Notes: generated from the sequence alone by a model not told the origin. A stretch of DNA of 64,000 nt from Herbaspirillum frisingense GSF30 (GCF_000300975.2 NZ_AEEC02000024.1:17496-81495), one strand, 5' to 3'. Positions 1 to 12,765 are shown, numbered from the stretch's first letter. Numbers and translations: made by a program.

Positions 1-1
1 G

Positions 2-622
2 GTCGCCGTGCTGCACGACAAGCAGTCCTACGGCCAGGGTGTGGCTTCCTCGGTCAAGGGCGCACTGGACGCCGCCAAGGTGCCGGTCGTGCTGTTCGAA
101 GGCATCAATGCCGGTGACAGCGACTACTCCGCCATCGTCACCAAGCTCAAGTCGCAGGGCGTGGACTTCGTCTACTTCGGCGGCTACCACCCGGAAATGG
201 GCCTGATCATGCGCCAGGCGCGTGAGCAGGGCGTCAAGGCCGTGTTCATGGGCCCTGAAGGCGTGGGCAACAAGGACATCACCGCGATTGCCGGCCCGGC
301 TTCCGAAGGCATGCTGGTGACCCTGCCGGCCGACTTCGCCGCCGACCCGGCCAATGCCGCCCTGGTCAAGGCCTTTGCCGCCGCCAAGCGCGACGCCAAC
401 GGTCCGTTCCAGATGCCGGCCTATTCCGGCGTGAAGATCATTGCCGACGCCATTGCCGGCGCCAAGTCCACCGATCCGGAAAAGGTCGCGGCCTACATCC
501 ACGCCAACAGCTTCAAGACCCCCATCGGCAACGTCGAATACGACAAGAAGGGCGACCTGAAGTCCTTCAAGTTCGTCGTCTTCACCTGGCACAAGGACGC
601 CACCAAGACCGAAGCCAAGTGA
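2..622 (+). CDS. livK: Branched-chain amino-acid ABC transporter, periplasmic binding protein (C-terminal part)
   Basis: The frame is already open at base 2, so the gene starts before the window; about 206 C-terminal residues are visible, a little over half of a usual 370-residue LivK/LivJ protein, and the signal peptide is outside. The visible part has the second-lobe pattern of a type I periplasmic binding protein (Peripla_BP_6): alternating strands and helices with VYFGGYHPEMGLIMRQAR and a late YSGVKIIADAI helix. It would capture leucine, isoleucine, valine or a related amino acid in the periplasm and hand it to the LivHM permeases encoded next. livHMGF follow at once, so the family assignment is firm; the exact ligand is not visible from sequence. 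Confidence 0.9.
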   Translation, partial: VAVLHDKQSYGQGVASSVKGALDAAKVPVVLFEGINAGDSDYSAIVTKLKSQGVDFVYFGGYHPEMGLIMRQAREQGVKAVFMGPEGVGNKDITAIAGPASEGMLVTLPADFAADPANAALVKAFAAAKRDANGPFQMPAYSGVKIIADAIAGAKSTDPEKVAAYIHANSFKTPIGNVEYDKKGDLKSFKFVVFTWHKDATKTEAK

Positions 623-670
623 TTCCCCGCGAATCGTTGGCATGACCGTCTGACCTGACGTCAAACAGCG

Positions 671-706
671 AAATGCCCCACCGCGAAATTCTCGGATGGG
701 GCATTT
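671..706 (+). other. mRNA hairpin between livK and livH
   Basis: AAATGCCCCA at 671-680 pairs perfectly with TGGGGCATTT at 697-706 around a 16-base loop. Only three T follow the stem, so it is a weak terminator at best. Such hairpins behind a binding-protein gene commonly protect the upstream mRNA or attenuate the permease genes, giving an excess of binding protein. That role is inferred here. Confidence 0.6.
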
Positions 707-725
707 CCACTTCTGGACCCTCCAC

Positions 726-1652
<927 letters not shown>

Positions 1653-1695
1653 GCGCAGCGCGCCTGACGGACAACGAATTATTCAAGGAGGCGTG

Positions 1696-2918
1696 ATGCC
1701 TGAGACTTTCAAGAATGCCGTGGCGGCGGCGCTGGTGACCGCCGTACTGACCATCCCGCTGCTGGGCATGCAATTGCAGCTGGAAGGTTACCGGGTGGTG
1801 CTCAATACCCACTGGACCCCGGTGCTGGTGGCGGTGATTGCCGTGTTCCTGTTCCAGCTGGTCAAGCCGGCGCTGTCGCGCTCGGCCGCTGGCGTGAAGC
1901 TGCCGGCCCTGCCGCGCATGCAGCCGCGCCAGCAGCGCGCCGCCGTGATCATCCTGCTGATGGCGGCGCTGGTGTGGCCCTTCTTCGGTTCGCGTGGCTA
2001 CGTGGACGTGATGACCCTGGCGCTGATCTACGTGGTGCTGGGCCTGGGCCTGAACATCGTGGTCGGCTTCGCCGGCCTGCTGGACCTGGGCTATGTCGGC
2101 TTCTACGCCGTGGGGGCCTATACCTATGCACTGCTGAACCAGTATGTCGGCCTCTCGTTCTGGGAGTGCCTGCCGCTGTCGGCGGCGGCTGCGGCGCTGT
2201 TCGGCTTCCTGCTGGGCTTCCCGGTGCTGCGCCTGCGCGGTGACTACCTGGCCATCGTCACGCTGGGCTTCGGCGAGATCATCCGCCTGCTGCTCAACAA
2301 CATGACCAGCCTGACCGGCGGCCCCGATGGCGTGTCCGGCATCCCCAAGCCCACCGTGTTCGGCCTGGCGATGGCGCGCAATCCCCTGACCGAGGGCGGC
2401 ACCACCTTCCATCAGGTGTTCGGTCTGTCGTACCAGGGTGGGCACATGGTGATCTTCCTGTACTTCCTGGCCTTGCTGATGGTGTTGTTCACCTACCTGG
2501 TCACCAGCCGCCTGCTGCGCATGCCCATGGGCCGCGCCTGGGAAGCCCTGCGCGAAGACGAGATCGCCTGCCGCTCGCTGGGCATCAACCCGACCAAGGT
2601 CAAGCTCTCGGCCTTCACGCTGGGCGCCGCCTTCGCCGGCCTGGCCGGTTCCTTCTTCGCCGCCCGCCAGGGACTGGTGACGCCGGAATCCTTCACCTTC
2701 ATCGAGTCCGCCCTGATCTTGGCCATCGTCGTGCTGGGCGGCATGGGCTCGCAGCTGGGCGTGATCCTGGCCGCCATCCTGCTGACCGTGCTGCCGGAAG
2801 TGGCGCGCAGCTTTGCCGAATACCGCATGCTCATCTTCGGTCTGGTGATGGTGCTGATGATGATGTGGCGTCCGCAAGGACTGCTGCCTGCCACCCGTCC
2901 GCATGTGGAGCTGCCGCA

Positions 2919-2922
<4 letters not shown>
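1696..2922 (+). CDS. livM: Branched-chain amino-acid ABC transporter permease LivM
   Basis: Second channel subunit, 408 residues with about ten membrane segments. The ATG at 1696 is preferred over the GTG at 1693 because AAGGAGG at 1685-1691 is better spaced from the ATG. Typical LivM features are the central [20 protein letters not shown] stretch, the cytoplasmic loop [20 protein letters not shown], and the C-terminal [13 protein letters not shown] and WRPQGLLP motifs. The N-terminal ~100 residues are longer and more variable than the core, as is usual for LivM. The stop overlaps the livG start by one ATGA, indicating translational coupling. Confidence 0.95.
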
Positions 2923-4399
<1,477 letters not shown>

Positions 4400-4422
4400 T
4401 TCCCTGGCAGCGCTTGCAGATG

Positions 4423-4458
4423 ACGGTCCGGTCGCTCTCAGACCGGGCCGTTTTTTTT
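4423..4458 (+). terminator. Rho-independent terminator of the liv operon
   Basis: An 11-base stem, ACGGTCCGGTC at 4423-4433 with GACCGGGCCGT at 4441-4451 (one G-U pair), has a 7-base loop and runs into eight T at 4451-4458. It lies 24 bases after livF. Confidence 0.9.
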
Positions 4459-4626
4459 CGCACTACGAGAGCGGCCAGCCGGGCTGACATGTCATACCAG
4501 ACGACCAGCTGTCCCTGGCAGTGTGCAGATACAGATGGTTTTTTGGACAGGTGTGCATGCCGCCGTCTGCTGTAAGTGACATTTGGGATTGTTTCAGGCT
4601 ATTCTCGATATTCAATGAGGAAAAGC

Positions 4627-5466
4627 ATGAAAATGATTTCGCAGCATCTGAAGAAACTGGGCATGGGCAGCTTGCTGTTGGCCAGTGCCTGGCTTTTTCC
4701 GGCTGCGGCGCATGCCGACCGGCTGGCCGAGATCCAGGCACGCGGCACCCTGGTCTGTGCCACGCTGGCCAATAACGAACCGCTCGGCTATCCCGATCCG
4801 CAGACCCGGCAGGTGGTCGGCTTCGATGTGGACATGTGTGCGGCGGTGGCGCGCAAGCTGGGCGTGCAGATGCAACAGAAGAGCGTGACCGTGGAAGCCC
4901 GTCTGCCGGCGCTGATCCATGGCGAAGCCGACCTGGTCTCGGCGGCGCTGGGTTACACCCGCGAACGGGCACACCAGATCGATTTCACCGCCTCCCATTA
5001 CCAGAACCCGATCAAGCTTATCGTGCAATCCGACTCCGGCCTGAACCTGGTATCGGACCTGGCCGACAAGCGCATCAGCGCCAATCGCAGCTCCACCCCG
5101 GAACAGGCCGCGCGCCGCGTACTGCCCAAGGCCACGGTGCTGGGCTTTGTCGATACTCCGCAGGCCTTCCTGGCGCTGGCGCAGGGCAAGGTGGACGCAC
5201 TGGCCATCTCCATGCCTTCGGGCGTGCGCTTCGTCAACGAATCCACGGGACGCTTTCGCTTCGTGGAAGGGGCGCTGGCCTGGGAACCCACCGCGCTGGG
5301 TGTCAAGAAGGGCGAGCATCGATTGCTGGCCGCCATCAATCAGGGTCTGATGGAGATGGAGAAGGAGGGCGAGATCGATGCCCTGTGGAGTCGCTGGTTC
5401 GGGCCCAAGACCAAGTTCAACATCCCCCGCGACAAGAAGCTCACGCCCATTGCCAGCCTGCGTTAG
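4627..5466 (+). CDS. Polar amino-acid ABC transporter binding protein (first of two paralogues)
   Basis: Periplasmic SBP_bac_3-family protein of 279 residues. The start at ATG 4627 follows GAGGA at 4617-4621; the in-frame ATG at 4615 is a possible alternative. A signal peptide runs to AAAHA, with mature protein beginning DRLAEIQARGTLV. The ligand site region GFDVDMCAAVARKLGV and the arginine-bearing loop ALGYTRERAHQIDFTA are visible. It is by eye about two-thirds identical to the protein at 6566-7399, which heads the permease operon, while this copy stands alone between two terminators. It probably feeds the same permeases with a different or overlapping ligand. The exact ligand is unknown. 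Confidence 0.85.
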   Translation: MKMISQHLKKLGMGSLLLASAWLFPAAAHADRLAEIQARGTLVCATLANNEPLGYPDPQTRQVVGFDVDMCAAVARKLGVQMQQKSVTVEARLPALIHGEADLVSAALGYTRERAHQIDFTASHYQNPIKLIVQSDSGLNLVSDLADKRISANRSSTPEQAARRVLPKATVLGFVDTPQAFLALAQGKVDALAISMPSGVRFVNESTGRFRFVEGALAWEPTALGVKKGEHRLLAAINQGLMEMEKEGEIDALWSRWFGPKTKFNIPRDKKLTPIASLR

Positions 5467-5475
5467 GGCCGATGG

Positions 5476-5506
5476 AAAAAAACGATGCCGCGGCATCGTT
5501 TTTTTT
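5476..5506. terminator. Bidirectional terminator between binding protein and IclR gene
   Basis: A near-perfect palindrome: seven A, then CGATGCCG and CGGCATCG, then eight T (5499-5506). It can terminate both the binding-protein gene from the left and the IclR gene from the right. The stop codon of the IclR gene (5505-5507) sits on its edge. Confidence 0.9.
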
Positions 5507-6308
5507 ATCCGTCGCCGACCGTGGCCTGTGTGGATTGGGCTGCCTGTGCCGCAGCTTCATCGAAGATGTCCGCACTCGGCGCCTGATAGACCTGGGGCGA
5601 CGCGCCCAGTCGTGTCGACAATTCCTGCGCCATCTGCAGCAGGGTAGCGCGCATGGCGCCGCTGGCGGCCGGATCGAAGCGCAAGGTCAGGCCGAAGATG
5701 GTCAGTGACCCCACCAGCGCGTTGCCAGGCCCGAACACCGGGGCCGACATCGATGACGACAGCGGATTGTTGATCCCCACCGAAATGCAGACATAGCGCC
5801 CACCCGAGCGCGCCGCATTGCCCGGCACCGAGAAGAAACGCAGTACTTGCGCACTGGAGGTCTGGTCGATCGGGAACAGGCTGCCCGCCTTGACGGTGGC
5901 CTTCACCGAGGCCGGGGTCTCGGCCGCATACAGACACAGCCGCTGCTCCTGCTGGCGGATGTAGAAGGCGGTGCTTTCGCCGGTCTCGCGCACCAGCTTC
6001 TCCAGCGTGGGCATGATGAAGTCGGCATAGTCGAACCGGGCCTCGAAGGCCTTGCCCAGCTGGTAGGCGCGCGGCCCCAGCTGGTAGGAATTGTCAGCAC
6101 GTTGCACGACATAACCCGCCTTGATGAAGGACATCATGTAGCGGTGGATCACGCTCTTGAACAGTCCCGTCCGGGCTTCCAGCTCGGTCAGGCCGAACGG
6201 CTCGGGGGCATCGATGAAGGCGCTCAGGATGGCCAGGCTGCGTTCGGCGCCGAGCACGGTGCGGTCGGGTGCCGCATCCTTTTTGTCGGGCTCACTCTCT
6301 TTTTTCAT
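5505..6308 (-). CDS. IclR-family transcriptional regulator
   Basis: A 267-residue repressor/activator read leftward. Residues from about 18 (VLGAERSLAILSAFID) form the IclR winged helix-turn-helix (LTELEARTGLFKSVIHRYMMSF), followed by the effector-binding GAF-like domain with GSLFPIDQTSSAQVLRFF and CISVGINNPLSSSMSAPVF. The start is taken at the ATG at 6308, giving MKKESEPDKK; a GTG at 6347 in the same frame would add 13 residues, and neither has a clear ribosome-binding site. It is transcribed away from the transporter operon at 6566, and a perfect palindrome lies between them, so it very likely controls that operon and perhaps the orphan binding protein. The effector is unknown. Confidence 0.88.
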   Translation of the reverse strand: MKKESEPDKKDAAPDRTVLGAERSLAILSAFIDAPEPFGLTELEARTGLFKSVIHRYMMSFIKAGYVVQRADNSYQLGPRAYQLGKAFEARFDYADFIMPTLEKLVRETGESTAFYIRQQEQRLCLYAAETPASVKATVKAGSLFPIDQTSSAQVLRFFSVPGNAARSGGRYVCISVGINNPLSSSMSAPVFGPGNALVGSLTIFGLTLRFDPAASGAMRATLLQMAQELSTRLGASPQVYQAPSADIFDEAAAQAAQSTQATVGDG

Positions 6309-6500
6309 AAATCGACGTCGAATTTCGGAATGGGGCGAGGTTATCACCTTTTTCGATTGGCGCGGCGCACCAAAAAATCGCCGCCAGCGGCCTTGCCTGC
6401 ACCGCCGGCGGGAATCTGCATGCCCATTTCAGGGATTTTTGCACCGCCGCGATGCATGTCCTAAGTATCTGAAATATAAGGACAAATTGTGCTTGTTTAA

Positions 6501-6523
6501 AAATCATAATGCAATTATGATTT
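6501..6523. promoter_or_regulatory. Palindromic candidate operator (IclR type)
   Basis: AAATCATAAT (6501-6510) and ATTATGATTT (6514-6523) form a perfect 10-base inverted repeat with a 3-base spacer, in the AT-rich divergent gap between the IclR gene and the transporter operon. It lies 42 bases before the ATG at 6566, where a repressor would block the promoter. Assignment to the neighbouring IclR protein is inference. Confidence 0.6.
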
Positions 6524-6565
6524 ATTTCATCGATGTTCGTTGTTCAACCTGGGAAAGGATAGAAA

Positions 6566-7399
6566 ATGACTTTGGGGCGCTTCAACAAGACCTGTATGGC
6601 AATCGCGGCTGCGGCCGTTTCGCTGGTGTTTTCCACGGCCGCGCACGCTGACCGCCTGGCCGATATCAAGGCACGCGGCACCCTGGTGTGCGCCACCCTG
6701 ACCAGCAGCGAACCCCTGGGCTTTCCCGATCCGGCCACGCGCCAGATCGTCGGCTTCGACGTCGACATGTGCAATGCGGTCGCCAAGCAGCTGGGAGTGA
6801 AGCTGGAACACAAGGGGGTCTCGGTGGAGGCGCGTATTCCGGAACTGACGCTGGGCCGGGTCGACCTGGTGGTGGCCGCGCTGGGCTATACCAAGGAGCG
6901 CGCCCAGCAGATCGATTTCACCGCCGCCCACTACCAGACTCCGATCAAGCTGATCGCCCACAGCAACGGCGGCTTCAACAAGGTCGAGGACCTGGCCGAA
7001 AAGCGCATCAGCGCCAACAAGGGTTCCACCCCTGAGCTGTATGCGCGCCGCGTCCTGCCCAAGGCCACCATCTTGACCTTCCAGGACACCCCGGCCGCCT
7101 TCCTGGCACTGGCCCAGAACAAGGTGCAGGGACTGGCGCTGTCGCAGCCTTCGGGCATCCGCTTCGTCAACGAATCCGAGGGCAAGTACAAGTTCCTCAA
7201 TGGCGAACTGGCCTGGGAACCGACCGCCATGGGCGTGAAGAAGGATGAGCCGGCCCTGTTGGCCGCCGTCAACGACGCCCTCGAAAAACTGGAAAAGAGT
7301 GGCGAGACCGACGCCCTCTGGAACAAGTGGTTCGGCCCCAATACCAAGTTCAACATCCCGCGCGAGAAGAAGCTCACGCCGATCTCCGCCTTCCAGTAA
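6566..7399 (+). CDS. Polar amino-acid ABC transporter binding protein (second paralogue, heads the operon)
   Basis: SBP_bac_3 protein of 277 residues, ATG at 6566 with GAAAGGA at 6553-6559. The signal peptide ends at TAAHA, mature start DRLADIKARGTLV. It parallels the 4627-5466 protein along its length, including GFDVDMCNAVAKQLGV and the shared C-terminal WFGPNTKFNIPREKKLTPI. It is the first gene of a run followed by two permeases, an ATPase and three enzymes, all on the same strand, so it should define the substrate entering the pathway. The family binds glutamate, aspartate, glutamine or similar polar amino acids. Confidence 0.88.
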   Translation: MTLGRFNKTCMAIAAAAVSLVFSTAAHADRLADIKARGTLVCATLTSSEPLGFPDPATRQIVGFDVDMCNAVAKQLGVKLEHKGVSVEARIPELTLGRVDLVVAALGYTKERAQQIDFTAAHYQTPIKLIAHSNGGFNKVEDLAEKRISANKGSTPELYARRVLPKATILTFQDTPAAFLALAQNKVQGLALSQPSGIRFVNESEGKYKFLNGELAWEPTAMGVKKDEPALLAAVNDALEKLEKSGETDALWNKWFGPNTKFNIPREKKLTPISAFQ

Positions 7400-7442
7400 G
7401 CCCTTCAGTCAAGCCTTCGTTCCCGCTGCAACAAGGATCACG

Positions 7443-7463
7443 CGCACCGGCCCGGCCGGTGCG
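7443..7463 (+). other. mRNA hairpin between binding protein and permease genes
   Basis: CGCACCGGCC (7443-7452) and GGCCGGTGCG (7454-7463) make a very stable GC hairpin with no T run. It sits in the 133-base gap after the binding-protein gene, the same position as the livK-livH hairpin, and may favour the binding protein over the permeases. Confidence 0.55.
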
Positions 7464-7532
7464 TGCGGGACCGGTTTACCCTTCGCCTGGCGATCTTGGT
7501 GCGCCAGGCTGTTCTAGCAAGGAAGCGCTCAC

Positions 7533-8231
7533 ATGCTCAATCTTGATTTCGGCGCGGTGTTGCATGGCCAGTACCTGCACTGGCTTATCGGCGGCGCCTT
7601 CACCACGCTGTGGCTGTTCGCGGCGGCCTGGGTCTGCGCCTTTCTGCTGGCGGTGCTGCTGGTGGGCCTGCGCACCCTGGCGCTGCCGCCGCTGGAGTGG
7701 CTCATCGCCGGCTACGTCAACTACCACCGCAACGTGCCGGGACTGGTACAGATCTTCGTCTGGTATTTCGGCATCCCCGAACTGCTGCCCGCCTGGATCA
7801 CCGACTTCATCAACAACCACAACGGCGAATTCATCTTTGCCCTGATCGCGCTGTCCCTCAACAGTGCCGCCTATATGTCGGAAGACCTGCGCAGCGGCAT
7901 GCGCTCGGTGGCGGCCACGCAGATGGAGGCGGCGCGGGCGCTGGGCCTGTCCTACCTGCAATCGATGCGCGACGTGCTGCTGCCGCAGGCCATCCGCATC
8001 TCGGTGCCGCCACTGGTGAACCAGTCGCTGTCGCTGTTCAAGTCCACCAGCCTGGCCATGGCCATCGGCGTGGCCGAGATGACCTACGCCAGCCGCCAGA
8101 TCGAAAACGAAACCTATCGCACCTTCGAAACCTTTGCCCTGGCCTCGGCCTTCTACCTGCTGATGTCGTGGTCGATCATGGCCATCGGTGGCTGGTACAA
8201 CGGCCGCCATCTGAAAGTGAAGGGGCGCTGA
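7533..8231 (+). CDS. Polar amino-acid ABC transporter permease (GltJ/HisQ type)
   Basis: A 232-residue inner-membrane permease with about five hydrophobic segments. The EAA loop is clear: ATQMEAARALGLSYLQSM followed by VLLPQAIRISVPPLVNQ. The length and the HxxNVPGLVQIFVWYFGIPE stretch fit the GltJ-like half of a glutamate/aspartate-type importer. It pairs with the next gene, which starts one base after its stop. It would carry the ligand delivered by the binding protein at 6566. Confidence 0.9.
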   Translation: MLNLDFGAVLHGQYLHWLIGGAFTTLWLFAAAWVCAFLLAVLLVGLRTLALPPLEWLIAGYVNYHRNVPGLVQIFVWYFGIPELLPAWITDFINNHNGEFIFALIALSLNSAAYMSEDLRSGMRSVAATQMEAARALGLSYLQSMRDVLLPQAIRISVPPLVNQSLSLFKSTSLAMAIGVAEMTYASRQIENETYRTFETFALASAFYLLMSWSIMAIGGWYNGRHLKVKGR

Positions 8232-8232
8232 C

Positions 8233-8946
8233 ATGCACACCATCCTCGATATCTTCGACATCCTCCGCACCTACGGCCTGCAGCTGCTGATCGGCGAATT
8301 TCCGCATGGTCCGCTGGGTGGCCTGGCCCTGACACTGATCCTGGCGGTGACCGGCCTGGTCTGCGCCTTCCCGCTGGCGGTGCTGTTCGGCATCGCCCGT
8401 ACCAGCACTGTGCGCTGGGTGGCCTGGCCGGCCGGCGCCATCGTGCATACCCTGCGCGGGCTGCCGGTGCTGATGCTGATCTTCTGGGCTTATTTCATCG
8501 TGCCGCTGTTGACCGGCAAATCCATCTCCGGCACCACCACGGTGATCTGTGCGCTGGTGGCCTATGAGACCGCCTTCCTGGGCGAGGTCATCAAGGCCGG
8601 CATCCAGGCCATTCCGCAAGGGCAGGTCGAGGCCTCGCGCTCGCTGGGCATGAGCTACTTCACCACGTTGCGCGAGGTGGTGCTGCCGCAGGCGCTGTTC
8701 AACATGATCCCCAGCATCCTCAACCAGCTGATCTCGCTGATCAAGAACACCTCGCTGGCCTACATCATCAGCGTCAACGAACTCACCTATGCGGCCTACC
8801 AGGTCAATGCGCAACTGCTGACCAAGCCCTTCCAGGTGTACTTCCTGCTGGCCATGACCTATTTCGTACTGTGCTACCTGCTCAGTTCGCTGGTGGGGCT
8901 GGCCGAGCGCCGCATCAAGCTAAAACGTCAATTCAGGAGTCTCTGA
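8233..8946 (+). CDS. Polar amino-acid ABC transporter permease (GltK/HisM type)
   Basis: Second permease subunit, 237 residues. It carries [17 protein letters not shown] near residue 76, the EAA loop [15 protein letters not shown] and [16 protein letters not shown]. The ATG at 8233 follows the previous stop by one base, and its own TGA overlaps the ATPase start at 8946, so the three transport genes are tightly coupled. Confidence 0.9.
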   Translation: MHTILDIFDILRTYGLQLLIGEFPHGPLGGLALTLILAVTGLVCAFPLAVLFGIARTSTVRWVAWPAGAIVHTLRGLPVLMLIFWAYFIVPLLTGKSISGTTTVICALVAYETAFLGEVIKAGIQAIPQGQVEASRSLGMSYFTTLREVVLPQALFNMIPSILNQLISLIKNTSLAYIISVNELTYAAYQVNAQLLTKPFQVYFLLAMTYFVLCYLLSSLVGLAERRIKLKRQFRSL

Positions 8947-9674
8947 TGATCCGATTCAACAATGTGAACAAGTGGTACGGCGACTACCACGCCCTGCGCG
9001 GCGTCAACGAAGAAATCAAGCGTGGTGAGGTGGTGATCGTCTGCGGCCCCTCGGGCTCGGGCAAGTCGACCCTGATTCGCACCATCAACCGGCTCGAACC
9101 CATCAACGACGGTCACATCTACGTGGACGGCCAGGACGTGCACGGCAACGGAGTCGATATCAACCGCCTGCGCAGCCGCATCGGCTTCGTGTTCCAGTCC
9201 TTCAACCTGTTCCCGCACATGAGTGTGGAGCGCAACGTCATGCTGGCCACCATGCGGGTCTTGAAACTGTCCGAGAAAGCCGCCCGCGACAGCGCCATGG
9301 CCCTGCTGGAAAAGGTCGGCCTGGCCGGCAAGGCGCAGTCCTATCCCGGCCAGCTCTCGGGCGGCCAGCAGCAACGTGTGGCGATTGCCCGCGCCCTGGC
9401 CATGAAGCCGCCGGTGATGCTGTTCGACGAACCGACCTCGGCACTGGACCCGGAGATGGTGGGCGAGGTGCTACAGGTGATGAAGCAGCTGGCCGCCGAG
9501 GGCATGACCATGGTGTGCGTCACCCACGAGATGGGCTTTGCCCGCGAAGTGGCGGACCGCCTCATCTTCATGGCCGATGGCCAGGTGCTGGAGCGCGCCA
9601 CCCCGCAGGACTTCTTCGAGCGGCCGCAGCATGAACGCGCCCGCAAGTTCGTGGCCGACATCCGCCACGCCTGA
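8946..9674 (+). CDS. Polar amino-acid ABC transporter ATP-binding protein (GltL/GlnQ type)
   Basis: Cytoplasmic ATPase of 242 residues. The ATG at 8946 overlaps the preceding TGA; the open frame further upstream is inside the permease gene. Motifs: Walker [10 protein letters not shown], signature [15 protein letters not shown], Walker [16 protein letters not shown], switch CVTHEMGFA. The ending [17 protein letters not shown] is typical of the GlnQ/GltL group for polar amino acids. It drives the permease pair just upstream. Confidence 0.93.
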   Translation: MIRFNNVNKWYGDYHALRGVNEEIKRGEVVIVCGPSGSGKSTLIRTINRLEPINDGHIYVDGQDVHGNGVDINRLRSRIGFVFQSFNLFPHMSVERNVMLATMRVLKLSEKAARDSAMALLEKVGLAGKAQSYPGQLSGGQQQRVAIARALAMKPPVMLFDEPTSALDPEMVGEVLQVMKQLAAEGMTMVCVTHEMGFAREVADRLIFMADGQVLERATPQDFFERPQHERARKFVADIRHA

Positions 9675-10931
<1,257 letters not shown>

Positions 10932-10965
10932 ATCTTTCACTTTTCATTCTTGCAGGGAGAACACC

Positions 10966-11664
10966 ATGTCAGCAGGATTCCGCATCCTTGAGCGCGCGCG
11001 CAAGGTCAGCGCGCAAGACGTCAAGAACTTCGCCGCCATCCCGGTGGCCAACATCAGCGATTCGATGGCACGCATGACCGCTGCCGGTGCGCGTCTGCGG
11101 CCACTGCATCGCGGCGGCAAGCTGGCCGGCGCCGCCATCACGGTGAAGTCGCGCCCGGGTGACAACCTGATGGTGCACAAGGCCCTGGACCTGGCCGAGC
11201 CGGGCGATATCGTGGTGGTCGATGCCGGGGGCGACCTGTCCAACGCCATCATCGGCGAGCTGATGGTGGCACACGCCATCCAGCGTGGCCTGGGCGGCAT
11301 CGTCATCTACGGCGCGGTGCGCGACCTGGACGCCATCCAGGGCGGCAGCTTCCCGGTGTTCGCTGCCGGTGTGACGCATCGCGGCCCCTACAAGGATGGC
11401 CCGGGTGAGATCAACGTGCCCATCGCCATCGACGGCATGGTGATTGCCCCGGGCGACCTGGTGGTGGGCGACTACGACGGCCTGCTGTGCGTGGGCTATG
11501 ACGACATCGCCGCCGTCTATGCCGCCGCCAAGGCCAAGAATGACGCCGAGGTGGCGCAGATGGCGGCCATCCAGGCCGGCACCAGCGACCGTGGCTGGAT
11601 CGATGCGAGCCTGAAGCGACTGGGCTGCCAACAGATCGGCCAGCCGGTGTCGCGCCATGGCTGA
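10966..11664 (+). CDS. RraA-family protein, probable 4-hydroxy-4-methyl-2-oxoglutarate-type aldolase
   Basis: A 232-residue protein starting at ATG 10966 after GGGAGA. It has the RraA/HMG-aldolase core: ANISDSMAR near 28, GDIVVVDAGGDLSNAIIGEL, then GAVRDLDAI. Glu98 lies 21 residues before Arg119-Asp120, an acidic-x20-Arg-Asp arrangement like the aldolase motif of this family; a PGDLVVGDYDGLLCV stretch follows. Family aldolases split 4-hydroxy-2-oxo acids to pyruvate or decarboxylate oxaloacetate with a divalent metal. The 232-residue length resembles catabolic aldolases more than the ~160-residue RNase E regulator RraA. Its stop region overlaps the amidohydrolase start. The catabolic role is supported by operon context. 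Confidence 0.8.
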   Translation: MSAGFRILERARKVSAQDVKNFAAIPVANISDSMARMTAAGARLRPLHRGGKLAGAAITVKSRPGDNLMVHKALDLAEPGDIVVVDAGGDLSNAIIGELMVAHAIQRGLGGIVIYGAVRDLDAIQGGSFPVFAAGVTHRGPYKDGPGEINVPIAIDGMVIAPGDLVVGDYDGLLCVGYDDIAAVYAAAKAKNDAEVAQMAAIQAGTSDRGWIDASLKRLGCQQIGQPVSRHG

Positions 11665-12700
11665 TGCCGCCGCCTCGCCGCACCTGCAGGTACGCCCCGA
11701 CTGGCTGGCCCTGACGCAGGAAGCGGTGCTGGAGCCGGAGCTGCCCATCATCGACGCCCACCACCATCTGTGGGACCGCGCCGGCAACCGTTACCTGTTC
11801 GAGCAGTGGATGGCCGATCTGTCCAGCGGCCATCGCATCACCGAGACGGTGTTCGTGCAATGCCGGTCGATGTACCGGCAGGAGGGGCCGCAGGCCATGC
11901 AGCCGGTGGGCGAGGTGGAGTTCGTCAATGGCGTGGCGGCGCAATCGGCCAGCGGCCTTTACGGCCCGGTGCGCGCCTGCGCGGCCATCGTCGGCTTTGC
12001 CGACCTGATGCTGGGCGCCGACGTACAGGCTGTGGTCGAAGCCCTGCAGCAGGCCGGCAACGGCCGCCTGCGCGGCATCCGCAATACCACGGCCTGGCAT
12101 GCCGATCCATCCATTCGCAGCAATCCGCAGCCGCCACCGCCCGGCCTGCTGGCGCAGGACAGGTTCCGTACCGGTGCGCGCCTGCTGGCGCGCTACGACC
12201 TGTCGCTGGACGTCTGGGCCTATCACACCCAGCTGGATGAAGTGCTGGCGCTGGCCCAGGCCTGCCCGGACACGCGCTTGGTCCTGGATCACTGCGGCGG
12301 CCCGCTCGGCGCCGGCCCCTACGCCGGCCAGCGTGAGGCAGCACGACGCGAGTGGGAGCGCGGCATGCACGCCATCGCGGCCTTGCCCAATGTCTGGCTC
12401 AAGCTGGGTGGTCTGGGCATGCCCGTGGGCGGCTGGGATTTCCATCATCAGGCCGTACCGCCGGATTCAATCCAGCTGGCGCAGGCCTGGCGACCGTATA
12501 TCGACACCTGCATCGACCTCTTCGGTCCGCAGCGCTGCATGTTCGAGAGCAATTTCCCGGTGGACAAGGGCATGTTCGGCTATGTCAGCCTGTGGAATGC
12601 CTTCAAGCGGCTGACGGTGGACCTGTCCGCGTCCGAGCGCACAGCGCTCTTCAGTGGTACCGCCCGGGAGGTCTACCGCATGCAGGAGGCAGGGCGGTGA
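11657..12700 (+). CDS. Amidohydrolase-superfamily lactonase-like hydrolase (COG3618 type)
   Basis: A 347-residue TIM-barrel metal hydrolase whose ATG overlaps the end of the RraA gene. The metal motif IDAHHHLWD (His35, His37) opens the barrel; LVLDHCGGP and MFESNFPVDKGMFGY with a conserved late aspartate close it, as in the Amidohydro_2 / 2-pyrone-4,6-dicarboxylate lactonase and sugar-lactonase group. Family members hydrolyse lactones to hydroxy acids. In this operon it could open a gamma-lactone to feed the RraA-type aldolase. The substrate is not determined by sequence. Confidence 0.82.
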   Translation: MADAAASPHLQVRPDWLALTQEAVLEPELPIIDAHHHLWDRAGNRYLFEQWMADLSSGHRITETVFVQCRSMYRQEGPQAMQPVGEVEFVNGVAAQSASGLYGPVRACAAIVGFADLMLGADVQAVVEALQQAGNGRLRGIRNTTAWHADPSIRSNPQPPPPGLLAQDRFRTGARLLARYDLSLDVWAYHTQLDEVLALAQACPDTRLVLDHCGGPLGAGPYAGQREAARREWERGMHAIAALPNVWLKLGGLGMPVGGWDFHHQAVPPDSIQLAQAWRPYIDTCIDLFGPQRCMFESNFPVDKGMFGYVSLWNAFKRLTVDLSASERTALFSGTAREVYRMQEAGR

Positions 12701-12765
12701 TAGCATAGCGCCCTCGTTCGGACGCCCCGGCGTCCCCGGATCATCTCAAGCCTTGAAAGCAGACA

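Noticed and set aside
12719..12737. A GGACGCC/GGCGTCC hairpin between the amidohydrolase and MFS genes.
   Set aside because: Short with no T run; not enough to call a terminator, so the MFS gene may still be in the same transcript.
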